Of a stretch of DNA of 64,000 nt, positions 31,114 to 39,685 are shown one piece after another. The DNA is from Halomonas sp. YLGW01 (GTDB lineage: Bacteria; Pseudomonadota; Gammaproteobacteria; Pseudomonadales; Halomonadaceae): positions 2,418,001-2,482,000 of the forward strand of contig NZ_CP062005.1 in assembly GCF_014840935.1 (NCBI RefSeq), written 5' to 3'. Numbering within the stretch: the stretch's first letter is position 1; each line of letters begins with the position of its first letter. The position numbers were made by a program, and so were the translations under genes. The notes beneath the pieces are model-generated. The model was not told where the DNA came from, searched no databases, and saw only the letters and a list, made by a program, of their open reading frames with translations.

Positions 31114-32722
31114 AAAAAAGCTACAATCCACACCCCCCCGCCCTGGCAAAGTCGCCAATGACGAAACGCTAGATCTCACGAGTCTGCCTCCTGCCAATAA
31201 GGTTGTGTCTTTGCCCGAAGGGGCCACGGACCAGCGTAACCTCAATTTCGCCAAGCACTACGGAAACGACTGCGATGTAGTGGTCTATGCCACTCAACGT
31301 GCAATGGATCGCATGGCCAAAGCTTCCATTGAAAGCGGTGGAAAAACGCATAGCGCGGCTAGTCTCGTCACATATTTCAGTAACGGAGTGTCATACTTAA
31401 TTTCATTCTGCGCCACGATGGCTTCCGCGCTGGGACGCGAGCTGCGACTGGATGATATCGACCGTGAGTTCATCTATCACTTCATTTCCCATTTGCGGCA
31501 ATCGGGGGGGAGCCTGGGTACCCAGAGAAGCCGATACCAAGCCGCCAAATCGTTACTGGTGGCGATGGGGCAATCAGGCTGGATTGCCAGAAATATTTTC
31601 CCGACCAATCCCTTCCCGAACTCGAATAGATCACACAACGGTCAGACCGCCCTGAGTGAACCAGAACGCCTTAGCGTTTTGCGGGCGATGAAAGCCGATA
31701 TGCTGGAGATCATCAAAGGAAGTGGACCGCTAACATCTTATGAGCTGGTCACATGCCTGCTGGCAATTGCAGCGAGAACGGGTATTAATCCGACCCCTGC
31801 CTCGGAACTCCTAACCGACTGCCTCCACCCCCACCCCATCAAGAAAGACCGATACGTGCTGGTAAGTTTCAAGCGTCGTGGCAGCACCACGCACGTCCAG
31901 AGCCTGCGCCGCACCACCGATGTTGAATCGATGGTGTCTGCGCTGCCTGACGTGGCACGCATTATTGATCTTGTGCGTATTCGCAACGCTTCGCCACGAC
32001 AGGCGAGCGATTACCCACAGCGGCTATTTGTCTACGTGAATCAGGACAATAGAAACGCCGGAAAAATAAGTCGCATGACGATGAACACACTCAACCGAGG
32101 CATAAAAGCATTTCTCGACCGCCACCAGATAAAAGATGCCGATGGCCAGCCGCTGAAGCTCAATGTCATGCGACTGCGCAAGACATTTGAGAACCGGTTG
32201 TTCACTCTGTCTGGCCAGGACCCGTTCCTGACCGCCAGACTCGGAGGTCATACCCCTAAGGTGTCCGACAACCACTATCTGGAGGCTCCGGAACGCGCCG
32301 AGAAAGACTGGCGTCTCATGGGCGAGGTTCGCATCGAGGAACTGCTTAACCATGAAAAAGTAGAGTTAGGGCCAACCCAGAAAACGCCGGTAGCCCGTTG
32401 TCGGGACACCTTGAACGGAGAGCGTGCACCCAAAAATGGCGAGCACTGCCAGAAGTTCCTGGCTTGCTTTCGTTGCCGGTCCTTCGTTGTGACGGGAGAT
32501 GATCTATACCGTATCTTCAGCCTCTATTGGGGGCTGGTTAAGATGCGCCAAAGCATGGGAGCAAGTGCTTGGAAACAGGTTTACGGCCACATAATCCGGA
32601 TCATCGACCGGGAGGTCACCCCACAATTTGATGCCGAGCTTGTAAGTATTCAAAGGCAACGGGCTAAAGTCGACCCGCACCCCTTCTGGCGTGATCCGGA
32701 ACGGTTAGAGGACATCGCATGA
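31106..32722 (+). CDS. ginB: Tyrosine recombinase GinB
   Basis: 538-residue second recombinase of the trio. The catalytic region is recognisable but divergent: RTGINPTPASELL near 228, MRLRKTFENRL near 355 and ARLGGHTPKVSDNHYLEAPE near 378 with the Tyr. A Cys/His cluster follows (VARCRDTL, GEHCQKFLACFRCRSF near 450), possibly a zinc-binding part. The ATG at 31106 overlaps the ginA stop by 8 bp and has AGGGAGA in the ginA end; the frame opens earlier at 31073, but that start has no ribosome site. Such overlaps show tight coupling of the operon. Confidence 0.87.
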   Translation: MPRKKLQSTPPRPGKVANDETLDLTSLPPANKVVSLPEGATDQRNLNFAKHYGNDCDVVVYATQRAMDRMAKASIESGGKTHSAASLVTYFSNGVSYLISFCATMASALGRELRLDDIDREFIYHFISHLRQSGGSLGTQRSRYQAAKSLLVAMGQSGWIARNIFPTNPFPNSNRSHNGQTALSEPERLSVLRAMKADMLEIIKGSGPLTSYELVTCLLAIAARTGINPTPASELLTDCLHPHPIKKDRYVLVSFKRRGSTTHVQSLRRTTDVESMVSALPDVARIIDLVRIRNASPRQASDYPQRLFVYVNQDNRNAGKISRMTMNTLNRGIKAFLDRHQIKDADGQPLKLNVMRLRKTFENRLFTLSGQDPFLTARLGGHTPKVSDNHYLEAPERAEKDWRLMGEVRIEELLNHEKVELGPTQKTPVARCRDTLNGERAPKNGEHCQKFLACFRCRSFVVTGDDLYRIFSLYWGLVKMRQSMGASAWKQVYGHIIRIIDREVTPQFDAELVSIQRQRAKVDPHPFWRDPERLEDIA

Positions 32723-34566
32723 ACGAAGTCAGGTTCCGCGCCGAGCAGATGAAATCCCTCCAAGCCATCGAGGCAGGGGCCTTCAACCCGCACGCTGTTC
32801 TTACCGGGATGCGGCTGGAAGATGGCAGCTACCAGGTTCTGAGCTATTGTGGCGATGATGTCGTGACTCTCCCTGATAGTCTTTTCACTGCTGGGACAAG
32901 TAACAGCCAAAAACTATTAAACTTCTTGCGGGTGCCGCTGGCGTTTCGAGAAACATTCAAGACCTGCGTGACGTCTTACATACTGAAAGGAATTGAAGGA
33001 AGTTCCCCGCCCAAAGGAAATACGATTCGTCAATTTTTCTATCAGGCGATAGCTTTTCTTATCTGGCTTAATGATCGGGGAGTATCCCGGCTGAGCAATG
33101 TGACACCACTGATCTGCCAACAGTATGTGGAGTTCTGCAAAGAGCTAAAGGGTCATAAGGGAGAACCGCTTTCAGGTTCATACTTGAACCGGCGTTTTGT
33201 GGCTGTAAAAAACCTCCACATCCTCAGCCAACAGTCCAGTGACTCCATGCCTTACCCTTGGCAGGAATCGTCAGCATATAAACTTGCGGGGCAGAGTAAA
33301 CTTTTTCACCAAGAAGCTAAGACTGAAATCATCCCGGATGACATCTTGGGATCGCTGCTCCAGTCGACAGTGGACTGGCTGGACCAGGCCGATGACATCA
33401 TCAGTGTCCGCGAGCGAGTTGAAGCGTGGCTATTAGAGGGTATGAGCCGGAAGCCCATCCAAGCACGCTTGAATAAGCTGGGTTGGACAAAAAGTGAGTT
33501 GAGCGAAGCGGAGAGACACCTGCAAACTGCGTGTATGAGCATCGTCCTGATTACCAGCGGTATCCGCGTATCTGAACTGTGCTCACTGGAAAATCAATGC
33601 GCCTTCAAAACTCTGGATGAAGAGGGTGACTCCTTTCACTGGATGCGTGGAACCTCCTACAAGACGGGCGTAAGAGACTGCGAGTGGCTGGTGGCCGAGA
33701 TTACTCACCGCGCCCTTGTCGTGGCTGAGCGCCTTGCGCAACCGCTACAAGCGAATCTGGAGCAGCGTATTTCAGCCCTGCGAACCGACAATCCGAAAGA
33801 CGTCGACATACCCCAGCTGCGGGAGCATAGCCATCGCTTGTTCCTGGCTGTGGGAAAGAAACATAAATACGGGATTGAAACGCTTTCAATCAGTTCTGTC
33901 ATTAAGCGCCTCAATACATTTGCTTCCCAGTGCGGGCTGGAATGGCGCTTTACGCCGCATCAGTTTCGTCGCACCTTCGCGGTCTACGCCGCTCACAGTG
34001 CCTTTGGAGACCTTCGCTACCTACGGGATCATTTCAAGCACTGGTCGCTAGACATGACCACGCTGTACGCCATGTCCCGGCAACAGGATGCCGATCTTTA
34101 CGATAGCATCGGCCTAGCCGCACAGAGCATCAAAATGGATCTCCTGGAGCACTGGCTAGAACCTGATTCGATCCTGGTGGGTGGTGGTGCCGACCCGATC
34201 CAGGCCTTCCGCACGAAAAACGAGGCGCTTGCCACCAAGGAAGGGCGCGCTGAGATGGCCAAAACAATCAGCCCCTTGGTTCACCTGCGGGCCACCGGCG
34301 TCGCGTGGTGTACCGCCGACACTGGAGGCTGTAACGGCGGCCAGGGTATCGAGAAGACACGTTGTGCAGACTGTGGCAATGCCGTCATCGATGAATCACG
34401 CAAGTTCGTGTGGCAAGAGATCTATTCCCAGCAGCTCGAATTGCGTGATCTCACAGATATTGGGCCCGGAGGCACCGAGCGGGTCGAACGTGACATAGAA
34501 CGCTGCGAGGTGGTCCTGAAGGGGCTTGGAGCAACCGGAGAGGACTTGGCTGATGTCGCAACCTGA
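32719..34566 (+). CDS. ginC: Tyrosine recombinase GinC
   Basis: 615-residue third recombinase. The catalytic residues lie in ITSGIRVSELCSLENQ (Arg near 278), PHQFRRTFAVYAAHS (HxxR near 413) and HFKHWSLDMTTLYAMS (His and Tyr near 440-450). The C-terminus has a four-Cys zinc-ribbon-like segment (WCTADTGGCNGG and RCADCGNAVID, about 535-560). The start overlaps the ginB stop by 4 bp (ATGA). The end overlaps ginD. It is larger than standard phage integrases, as known for this recombinase-trio family. Confidence 0.87.
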   Translation: MNEVRFRAEQMKSLQAIEAGAFNPHAVLTGMRLEDGSYQVLSYCGDDVVTLPDSLFTAGTSNSQKLLNFLRVPLAFRETFKTCVTSYILKGIEGSSPPKGNTIRQFFYQAIAFLIWLNDRGVSRLSNVTPLICQQYVEFCKELKGHKGEPLSGSYLNRRFVAVKNLHILSQQSSDSMPYPWQESSAYKLAGQSKLFHQEAKTEIIPDDILGSLLQSTVDWLDQADDIISVRERVEAWLLEGMSRKPIQARLNKLGWTKSELSEAERHLQTACMSIVLITSGIRVSELCSLENQCAFKTLDEEGDSFHWMRGTSYKTGVRDCEWLVAEITHRALVVAERLAQPLQANLEQRISALRTDNPKDVDIPQLREHSHRLFLAVGKKHKYGIETLSISSVIKRLNTFASQCGLEWRFTPHQFRRTFAVYAAHSAFGDLRYLRDHFKHWSLDMTTLYAMSRQQDADLYDSIGLAAQSIKMDLLEHWLEPDSILVGGGADPIQAFRTKNEALATKEGRAEMAKTISPLVHLRATGVAWCTADTGGCNGGQGIEKTRCADCGNAVIDESRKFVWQEIYSQQLELRDLTDIGPGGTERVERDIERCEVVLKGLGATGEDLADVAT

Positions 34567-34984
34567 TGATACTTCCCAGCCGCTTACGCGGGGCGAATTG
34601 ACTGCAAAGGCAATACGCCAGGCCATAGTGCGAATAGAGAAAGGCCGCCCCAAAGTGGTCGAACCAGGGCGCAAGCTCAGCATCCAGTCGGTGGCTGAGG
34701 AAGCCGGGGTCAGTCGAGCGACCATTCACAACAATCACCCTGGTCTTGCCGAGCGTATTCGGGAGGCGGGTAATAAGGCGGTTCGTGCACAGCGGGATGA
34801 AAAGAATACCGAGCTGAAGGAGCTAAGAGCCAAGTATACAGCACTTAGACAAGAGTATCTTGATATACGAAAACTCAGCCAAGATATGGCTTCTGAAATG
34901 GCCTCGTTAGTAGCTGATAATGAGCGTCTGCGATCCATCGTGGAGAATGAGAAAGTGGTCGGATTCCCCTCAAAAACTAGGTAA
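34553..34984 (+). CDS. ginD: Small HTH and coiled-coil protein GinD
   Basis: 143 residues, the fourth gene of the operon. It has an HTH (SIQSVAEEAGVSRATIHNNH, about 44-63) followed by a long charged coiled coil (KNTELKELRAKYTALRQEYL, about 85-130). It resembles the TnpC/GinD accessory proteins that assist the recombinase trio. The ATG at 34553 is preferred because GGAGAGG lies 9 bp upstream; an in-frame upstream start at 34526 is possible. It overlaps the ginC end by 14 bp. Confidence 0.82.
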   Translation: MSQPDDTSQPLTRGELTAKAIRQAIVRIEKGRPKVVEPGRKLSIQSVAEEAGVSRATIHNNHPGLAERIREAGNKAVRAQRDEKNTELKELRAKYTALRQEYLDIRKLSQDMASEMASLVADNERLRSIVENEKVVGFPSKTR

Positions 34985-35219
34985 ACCGGGTTATGTGGTT
35001 GGTGTGGACTTGTAGGTCTTCGCCTATGGGACACTGCGCTTCTCTCTGCCCCCTCCCTTTCGGTAATCAAAAAACTTTGGGCTTCACTTAAAGTATCTAG
35101 CTCTCCAGTTTAACTTTGCCGTTTTTAGCAGGCGCTTTCATACCTGATCGGGAAGGGGCAGGCATCCAAACTAACATCTGGATGTTATTTTCCGAGTAAA
35201 AAGTCATGGAGCTAATTTT

Positions 35220-36611
35220 TCAAAAACAAGTCAGCAGCAACTGCCTGTAATGCTGCGAAAAACTGACCTGATAGCTCGGCTCGTCAGCAAAGTCGCCTAG
35301 CGAGTAAGCGCTCGGGGAGGCCTTCTCCAGGTCTTGTTCAAAATTAAAGTCATTGCTGCAATCCGCAGCGTTTCCCTCCTCCTTGCCGCCCGACGCTGGG
35401 CTAGCTGCGGCCGCAGGCATCGGTACCTGGCTCAGCACGGCAAGATCCTCCGGTAGATCGTCGGCAATGCGTTCCGCGAATCGCTGTAGCGTCGTTTCCG
35501 CCAGCATGAACAGCCAGGCTTGATCATCGGCTTCGCCCATGCGCCGCAGGATTCTACCCAATACCTGCCGGTAGTGTAGCTCGGTACGGATGCGGCTGAG
35601 AAAGCAGCATACCTGCAAGCGGGGGATATCGGTCCCCTCGCTGATCATCCCGACTGCGACGATCCAGCGGCAATCGCTGTGTCGGAATGCATTGATGACC
35701 CGCTGAGCATTCGGGGTTTTGCTAGTCACGACGCACCAACTTTCCCCTCTGGCGTCAAGCGCCTGCGCTATCTGCTGGGCATGTTCGATATCGGTGGCGA
35801 CTACCAGGCCCGCTGCCTCTGGCTGGCTTCGGCGAAGCGCGTCCAGCTTGTCGCTCCCTCGCGCGAGCAGTTGTTCAATCACCTCGTCATGGCGCAGCAA
35901 GTCTTCGTAAGTGACAGGCGACTCCCCCAGCAGCTCGGCGATATTGGGGAACAACCTAACGGTGTTCTCGGTTTCGACTGCTTCCGTGAGCGCAACTTGT
36001 TGGTTGTCCAGAAGCAGAATGCGGGGCGAACGGCACACTCCGTCCGCGATGGCTTCCTGCAGACCATACCGATAGTCGCAGATCAGCTGCCCCTTCGGAG
36101 ATAGGTAACGCGCCAGGGCAATGGCGCGGTCATCAGAGCGCCACGGCGTGCCGGATAGCGCCAAGGTGAAGACGGCCCGATCCTGGATCCTCTGCAAGAT
36201 CTGTTGCCCCCAGGCGTTGCTCAGCAGGGGATCATGGCCGGCGCAGTGATGGATTTCGTCGAAAACGACGAACACGCGATAGTCGTCGAGCAGTCGCCAG
36301 AAGATCTCATCGCGGTACTCCATGGCTTGATAGGTGTAAGCCCCCCCCACCGCGCCGAGCAAGCCGTCCAGACGCTTGCCGAGCACCGCCGAAAAGGTCG
36401 AGCGGAAGCCGTCGACGACCTGGCACGACGGTGCGAAACAGAGCACCAGATCGATCTTGCCTTGGTCAAGCAGGCATCGGGTCAGCTCCGCCGCCATGCG
36501 TGTCTTGCCGGCACCGGGGGTCGCCTGGCAGAAGAAATGCGATGTGGAAAGGAAGTGCTCCAGTGCCGTGTCGATACACCGGCGCTGCCAGACTCTCAGC
36601 GATGCCGTCAT
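35220..36611 (-). CDS. SF2 DEAD/DEAH-type helicase, island cargo
   Basis: 463 residues, a compact SF2 helicase or translocase. The Walker A motif is CQATPGAGKTRMAAEL near 28-43, motif II is VVFDEIHHCAGHD near 115, motif III ALSGTPWRSDD near 152, and motifs V-VI are GMISEGTDIPRLQ and YRQVLGRILRRMGE near 325-355. No nuclease domain is seen. An Ala/Ser-rich linker leads to a short C-terminal tail. The start overlaps the stop of the upstream wHTH gene (ATGA), so the two form a coupled pair. The length and order do not match a named defence system that I recognise; RadD-like repair helicases are the nearest class. Confidence 0.78.
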   Translation of the reverse strand: MTASLRVWQRRCIDTALEHFLSTSHFFCQATPGAGKTRMAAELTRCLLDQGKIDLVLCFAPSCQVVDGFRSTFSAVLGKRLDGLLGAVGGAYTYQAMEYRDEIFWRLLDDYRVFVVFDEIHHCAGHDPLLSNAWGQQILQRIQDRAVFTLALSGTPWRSDDRAIALARYLSPKGQLICDYRYGLQEAIADGVCRSPRILLLDNQQVALTEAVETENTVRLFPNIAELLGESPVTYEDLLRHDEVIEQLLARGSDKLDALRRSQPEAAGLVVATDIEHAQQIAQALDARGESWCVVTSKTPNAQRVINAFRHSDCRWIVAVGMISEGTDIPRLQVCCFLSRIRTELHYRQVLGRILRRMGEADDQAWLFMLAETTLQRFAERIADDLPEDLAVLSQVPMPAAAASPASGGKEEGNAADCSNDFNFEQDLEKASPSAYSLGDFADEPSYQVSFSQHYRQLLLTCF

Positions 36612-37198
36612 CGCTGAGAGGCCACCGCCTTGAGTGTGTTCTCGACGGCACGAAGATGTCCCAACAGGCGTGAGCTGCGGTCCTTGGCCCCCCGATACTC
36701 GCTCTCGACCTGGTCCTTTAGATGGGGCATGTCATCGAGGAGCTGCTTGTAACGCTCCGTTTCGCCCATCGACGACAGGAAGTCGAGCTGGATCTCTTTG
36801 AGGAGGCCTTCCAGATACGTCTGCTCATCGGACGACGTTGGGGGTGTCGAAGTACTCGACTCGGGCGTTGACGAGTTCAGCTTCTCTTTACGCGCGGGCT
36901 TGAGGCTATTCTCGAAGCCGTTGTCGATCAGCTCTAAATGCAGGTGCGGCGGGATGGTTTGTAGGTGGTAGACCTGTCCTCGCTTGCGGCGCTCTTTGTC
37001 AGGTACAAGCCAGCCCGCCCTGAGCATGCGCCGAATCTGCTCATACACATACCGGCGCACATCGCCGAGACGAAAGTCGGTGCCTTCAAGGTGCTTGGCG
37101 TAGGCATCCCGCAATTCGCGGGTGGTGAATTGCGTGCGCCCCTCCTCCTGGAGAAGGTCATACAGTCGCCTGTCGAAGATGAACGAGACGGTTTTCAT
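36608..37198 (-). CDS. Winged-helix/coiled-coil protein coupled to the helicase
   Basis: 196 residues with no named family recognised. Residues about 1-90 look like a winged helix (LYDLLQEEGRTQFTTRELRD, then VYEQIRRMLRAGWLV and GQVYHLQTIPPHL). A Ser/Thr/Pro-rich linker (STPESSTSTPPTSSDE, near 115) joins a helical C-terminus (YLEGLLKEIQLDFLSSM to the end) that may form a coiled coil. The ATG at 37198 is chosen because the extension upstream to 37282 would cover the promoter. A -10 TATAAT and -35 TTGCGG lie just upstream. It may guide or regulate the helicase. Confidence 0.65.
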   Translation of the reverse strand: MKTVSFIFDRRLYDLLQEEGRTQFTTRELRDAYAKHLEGTDFRLGDVRRYVYEQIRRMLRAGWLVPDKERRKRGQVYHLQTIPPHLHLELIDNGFENSLKPARKEKLNSSTPESSTSTPPTSSDEQTYLEGLLKEIQLDFLSSMGETERYKQLLDDMPHLKDQVESEYRGAKDRSSRLLGHLRAVENTLKAVASQR

Positions 37199-37231
37199 GC
37201 AGGCACCTGAGCGGTTGTCACAAAAATGCGG

Positions 37232-37260
37232 ATTATAGTCCGTGGCCTGTGAGTCCGCAA
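37232..37260 (-). promoter_or_regulatory. Sigma-70 promoter of the wHTH-helicase pair
   Basis: On the minus strand TTGCGG (37260-37255), a 17-bp spacer and a perfect TATAAT (37237-37232), 34 bp before the ATG at 37198. The same stretch is upstream of the divergent XRE gene. Confidence 0.6.
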
Positions 37261-37273
37261 ACACACGATAGTG

Positions 37274-37297
37274 CTGCCTCAAATGAAATTGAGGCAG
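37274..37297. promoter_or_regulatory. Inverted repeat over the XRE ribosome site, putative operator
   Basis: CTGCCTCAA-atgaaa-TTGAGGCAG, perfect 9-bp arms with a 6-nt spacer, ends 2 bp before the XRE start codon and includes its GAGG ribosome site. It could be the operator for autoregulation or an RNA hairpin that hides the ribosome site. Confidence 0.6.
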
Positions 37298-37299
37298 TC

Positions 37300-37530
37300 A
37301 TGGATCCATTGGCAAAAGCGTTGGGGGCACGCATCCGGAAACAGAGAAAGGCCTGTCGGCTGTCTCAGGATGCACTGGCGCTGGCCTGCAGCATTGACCG
37401 CAGCTACGTAGGCCGCATCGAACGTGGCGAGGTGAACATCACGGTCGAGAAGCTGTACCTCATCGCCGGGGAGCTGGCGTGCGATCCGGCATCGCTTCTT
37501 CCTCGCATGACGGAGTTTCAGGTCAGCTAG
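37300..37530 (+). CDS. Small XRE-family regulator (restriction-controller-like)
   Basis: 76 residues, nearly all of it a Cro/CI HTH: LGARIRKQRKACRLSQDALA, then CSIDRSYVGRIERGEVNITV and LIAGELACDPASLL. Size and the RSYVGRIERGEVNITVEKL form resemble controller proteins of restriction-modification systems. The ATG at 37300 (GAGG ahead) is preferred over an upstream GTG at 37249. It is divergent from the wHTH-helicase pair and 175 bp ahead of hsdM, so it may control either or both. Controller proteins are usual for type II systems; at a type I locus it is less common. Confidence 0.82.
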   Translation: MDPLAKALGARIRKQRKACRLSQDALALACSIDRSYVGRIERGEVNITVEKLYLIAGELACDPASLLPRMTEFQVS

Positions 37531-37654
37531 CCCCTCACGCTTTAGAGAGGCATTCAGCGTCACGTCGTAGGACGTCGCCGACAGACGCTGTAAGGCAGCG
37601 CATGTCGCCGCCAGCGCTATGCCCTCTCTTGCCCCTCGCTCCGCGCCCCTGTGT

Positions 37655-37675
37655 ATGATGGTGGTCATCCATCAT
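37655..37675. promoter_or_regulatory. Inverted repeat upstream of hsdM
   Basis: ATGATGG-tggtcat-CCATCAT, perfect 7-bp arms, 31 bp before the hsdM start. It is a candidate operator; it does not share the core of the XRE-proximal repeat. Confidence 0.4.
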
Positions 37676-37705
37676 CACTAGAATCAGTACACCCGGAGAC
37701 GCATC

Positions 37706-39685
37706 GTGAACACGGACAGTCACTCTCAGACGGCGGCCTTCATCTGGTCGGTCGCGGACCTGCTGCGCGGCGATTTCAAGCAGTCCCAGTATGGGCGGGT
37801 GATCCTTCCGTTCACCCTGCTACGGCGCCTGGAGTGCGTGCTGGCGCCGACCAAGGCGGCGGTGCTAGCCGGGGCCCAGGAGCACCAGAACAAGCCCGAG
37901 GCGGTGCGAGAGAAGCTCCTGCTGCGGGCGGCCGAGCAGCAGTTCTTCAACGCCTCGCCGCTGACGCTGGGCACCCTGTCGGACACCCAGACCGCCGACG
38001 ACCTGATGAGCTACGTGCAGGCCTTCAGCCAAGATGCGCGCGAGATCTTCGATCACTTCCACTTTGAGGACTTCGTCCAGCAGCTGGCCGCCAACGACCT
38101 GCTCTACCAGGTGGTGCAGCGGGTCGCCAGCATCGACCTGAGCCCGGCCACGATCAGCAACTACGGCATGGGGGTGATCTTCGAGGAGCTGATCCGCAAG
38201 TTCGCCGAGAGCTCTAACGAGACCGCCGGGGAGCACTTCACGCCCCGCGACATCGTGCACTTGACCACCTCGCTGGTGCTGACCGGCCAGGACGAGACCC
38301 TGCGCCCGCACCGCATCGCCACCGTCTATGACCCCACGGCGGGCACCGGCGGCTTCCTCTCCGAGAGCGACGAGTACATCCAGCAGGTCAGCGATCGGGT
38401 CACGGTGTCGCTGCACGGCCAGGAGCTGAACCCCGAGTCCTACGCCATCTGCAAGGCCGACATGCTGATCAAGGGCCAGGACGTGGCCCAGATAAAGCTC
38501 GGCAACACCCTCTCCGACGACCAGCTGCCCGCCGAGCGCTTCGACTTCATGCTCGCTAACCCGCCGTTCGGGGTCGAGTGGAAGAAGGTCCAGAAGCAGG
38601 TCACCGACGAGCACAAGCAGAAGGGCTACGACGGTCGCTTCGGCCCGGGCCTGCCGCGCGTCTCTGACGGCTCGCTGCTGTTTCTGATGCACCTGGTCAG
38701 CAAAATGCGCAGCCCCAAGGACGGCGGCTCGCGGATCGGCATCATCCTCAACGGCTCGCCGCTGTTCACCGGCGGGGCCGGCAGCGGGGAGTCCGAGATC
38801 CGCCGCTACCTGCTGCAGCACGACCTGGTCGAGGCGATCGTCGCCCTGCCCACCGACATGTTCTACAACACCGGCATCGCCACCTACGTATGGGTGCTCT
38901 CTAACCACAAACCGGCCGAGCGCCGGGGCAAGGTCCAGCTGATCAACGCCACCGAGCGATTCACCAAGATGCGCAAGTCGCTGGGCAGCAAGCGCCAGTA
39001 CGTGACTGACCGCGACATCGACGAGATCGTGCGGTGCTATGGGGCCTTCCAGGAGACCGAGGAGAGCAAGATCTTCCCGGTGGAGGCTTTCGGCTACCGG
39101 CGCATCACCGTGGAGCGACCGCTGCGCCTCAATTTCCAGGCGAGCCCAGAGCGCCTGGCCAGGCTCGATGACGAGAAGGCCCTCCAGAAACTCCCGGAGG
39201 CCGAGAGAGAGGCTCTCAGGGCCGCCTGCGCCACCCTGGACGCCGAGCGCTGCTACACCAATCGGGACGCCTTCACGAAGGACCTGAAAGCCGCGTTGAA
39301 GCCCACCGGCCTCAAGGTCGGCGCCCCGATCCTCAAGGCCCTCCTCAACGCCCTGTCCGAGCGCGATCCCGAGGCCGAGATCTGCACCGACAAGAAGGGC
39401 AATCCCGAACCCGACAGCGGTCTGCGCGACAACGAGAACGTGCCATTGGACGAGTCGGTATTCGACTACTTTGAGCGCGAGGTGAAGCCTCACGTCCCCG
39501 ACGCCTGGATCGACGAAGACAAGCGCGATGAGTTGGACAACCGTATCGGCATCGTCGGCTTCGAGATCCCCTTCAATCGGCACTTCTACACCTTCGAGCC
39601 GCCACGCCCGCTGGAGGCGATCGACGCCGACCTGAAGGCCTGCACTGACCGGATCAAGGCGATGATTGAGGTGCTGTCGGCATGA
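37706..39685 (+). CDS. hsdM: Type I restriction-modification methyltransferase subunit HsdM
   Basis: 659 residues; adds N6-methyladenine with HsdS and is part of the HsdRMS nuclease. The N-terminal HsdM bundle covers about 8-150. The methyltransferase domain has the SAM motif [14 protein letters not shown] near 208 and the catalytic NPPF in [11 protein letters not shown] at 285. A C-terminal extension of about 180 residues after 480 is typical of the longer HsdM group. The start is GTG (37706) with CGGAGA ahead. The stop overlaps hsdS by 4 bp. GC is high, unlike gin genes, so the locus has a different origin from the recombinases. Confidence 0.94.
   Translation: MNTDSHSQTAAFIWSVADLLRGDFKQSQYGRVILPFTLLRRLECVLAPTKAAVLAGAQEHQNKPEAVREKLLLRAAEQQFFNASPLTLGTLSDTQTADDLMSYVQAFSQDAREIFDHFHFEDFVQQLAANDLLYQVVQRVASIDLSPATISNYGMGVIFEELIRKFAESSNETAGEHFTPRDIVHLTTSLVLTGQDETLRPHRIATVYDPTAGTGGFLSESDEYIQQVSDRVTVSLHGQELNPESYAICKADMLIKGQDVAQIKLGNTLSDDQLPAERFDFMLANPPFGVEWKKVQKQVTDEHKQKGYDGRFGPGLPRVSDGSLLFLMHLVSKMRSPKDGGSRIGIILNGSPLFTGGAGSGESEIRRYLLQHDLVEAIVALPTDMFYNTGIATYVWVLSNHKPAERRGKVQLINATERFTKMRKSLGSKRQYVTDRDIDEIVRCYGAFQETEESKIFPVEAFGYRRITVERPLRLNFQASPERLARLDDEKALQKLPEAEREALRAACATLDAERCYTNRDAFTKDLKAALKPTGLKVGAPILKALLNALSERDPEAEICTDKKGNPEPDSGLRDNENVPLDESVFDYFEREVKPHVPDAWIDEDKRDELDNRIGIVGFEIPFNRHFYTFEPPRPLEAIDADLKACTDRIKAMIEVLSA

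Noticed and set aside
35161-35190. Terminator after ginD (catcca/tggatg stem)
   Set aside because: The stem is 6 bp with a 10-nt loop, nearly 190 bp past ginD; too weak to call.
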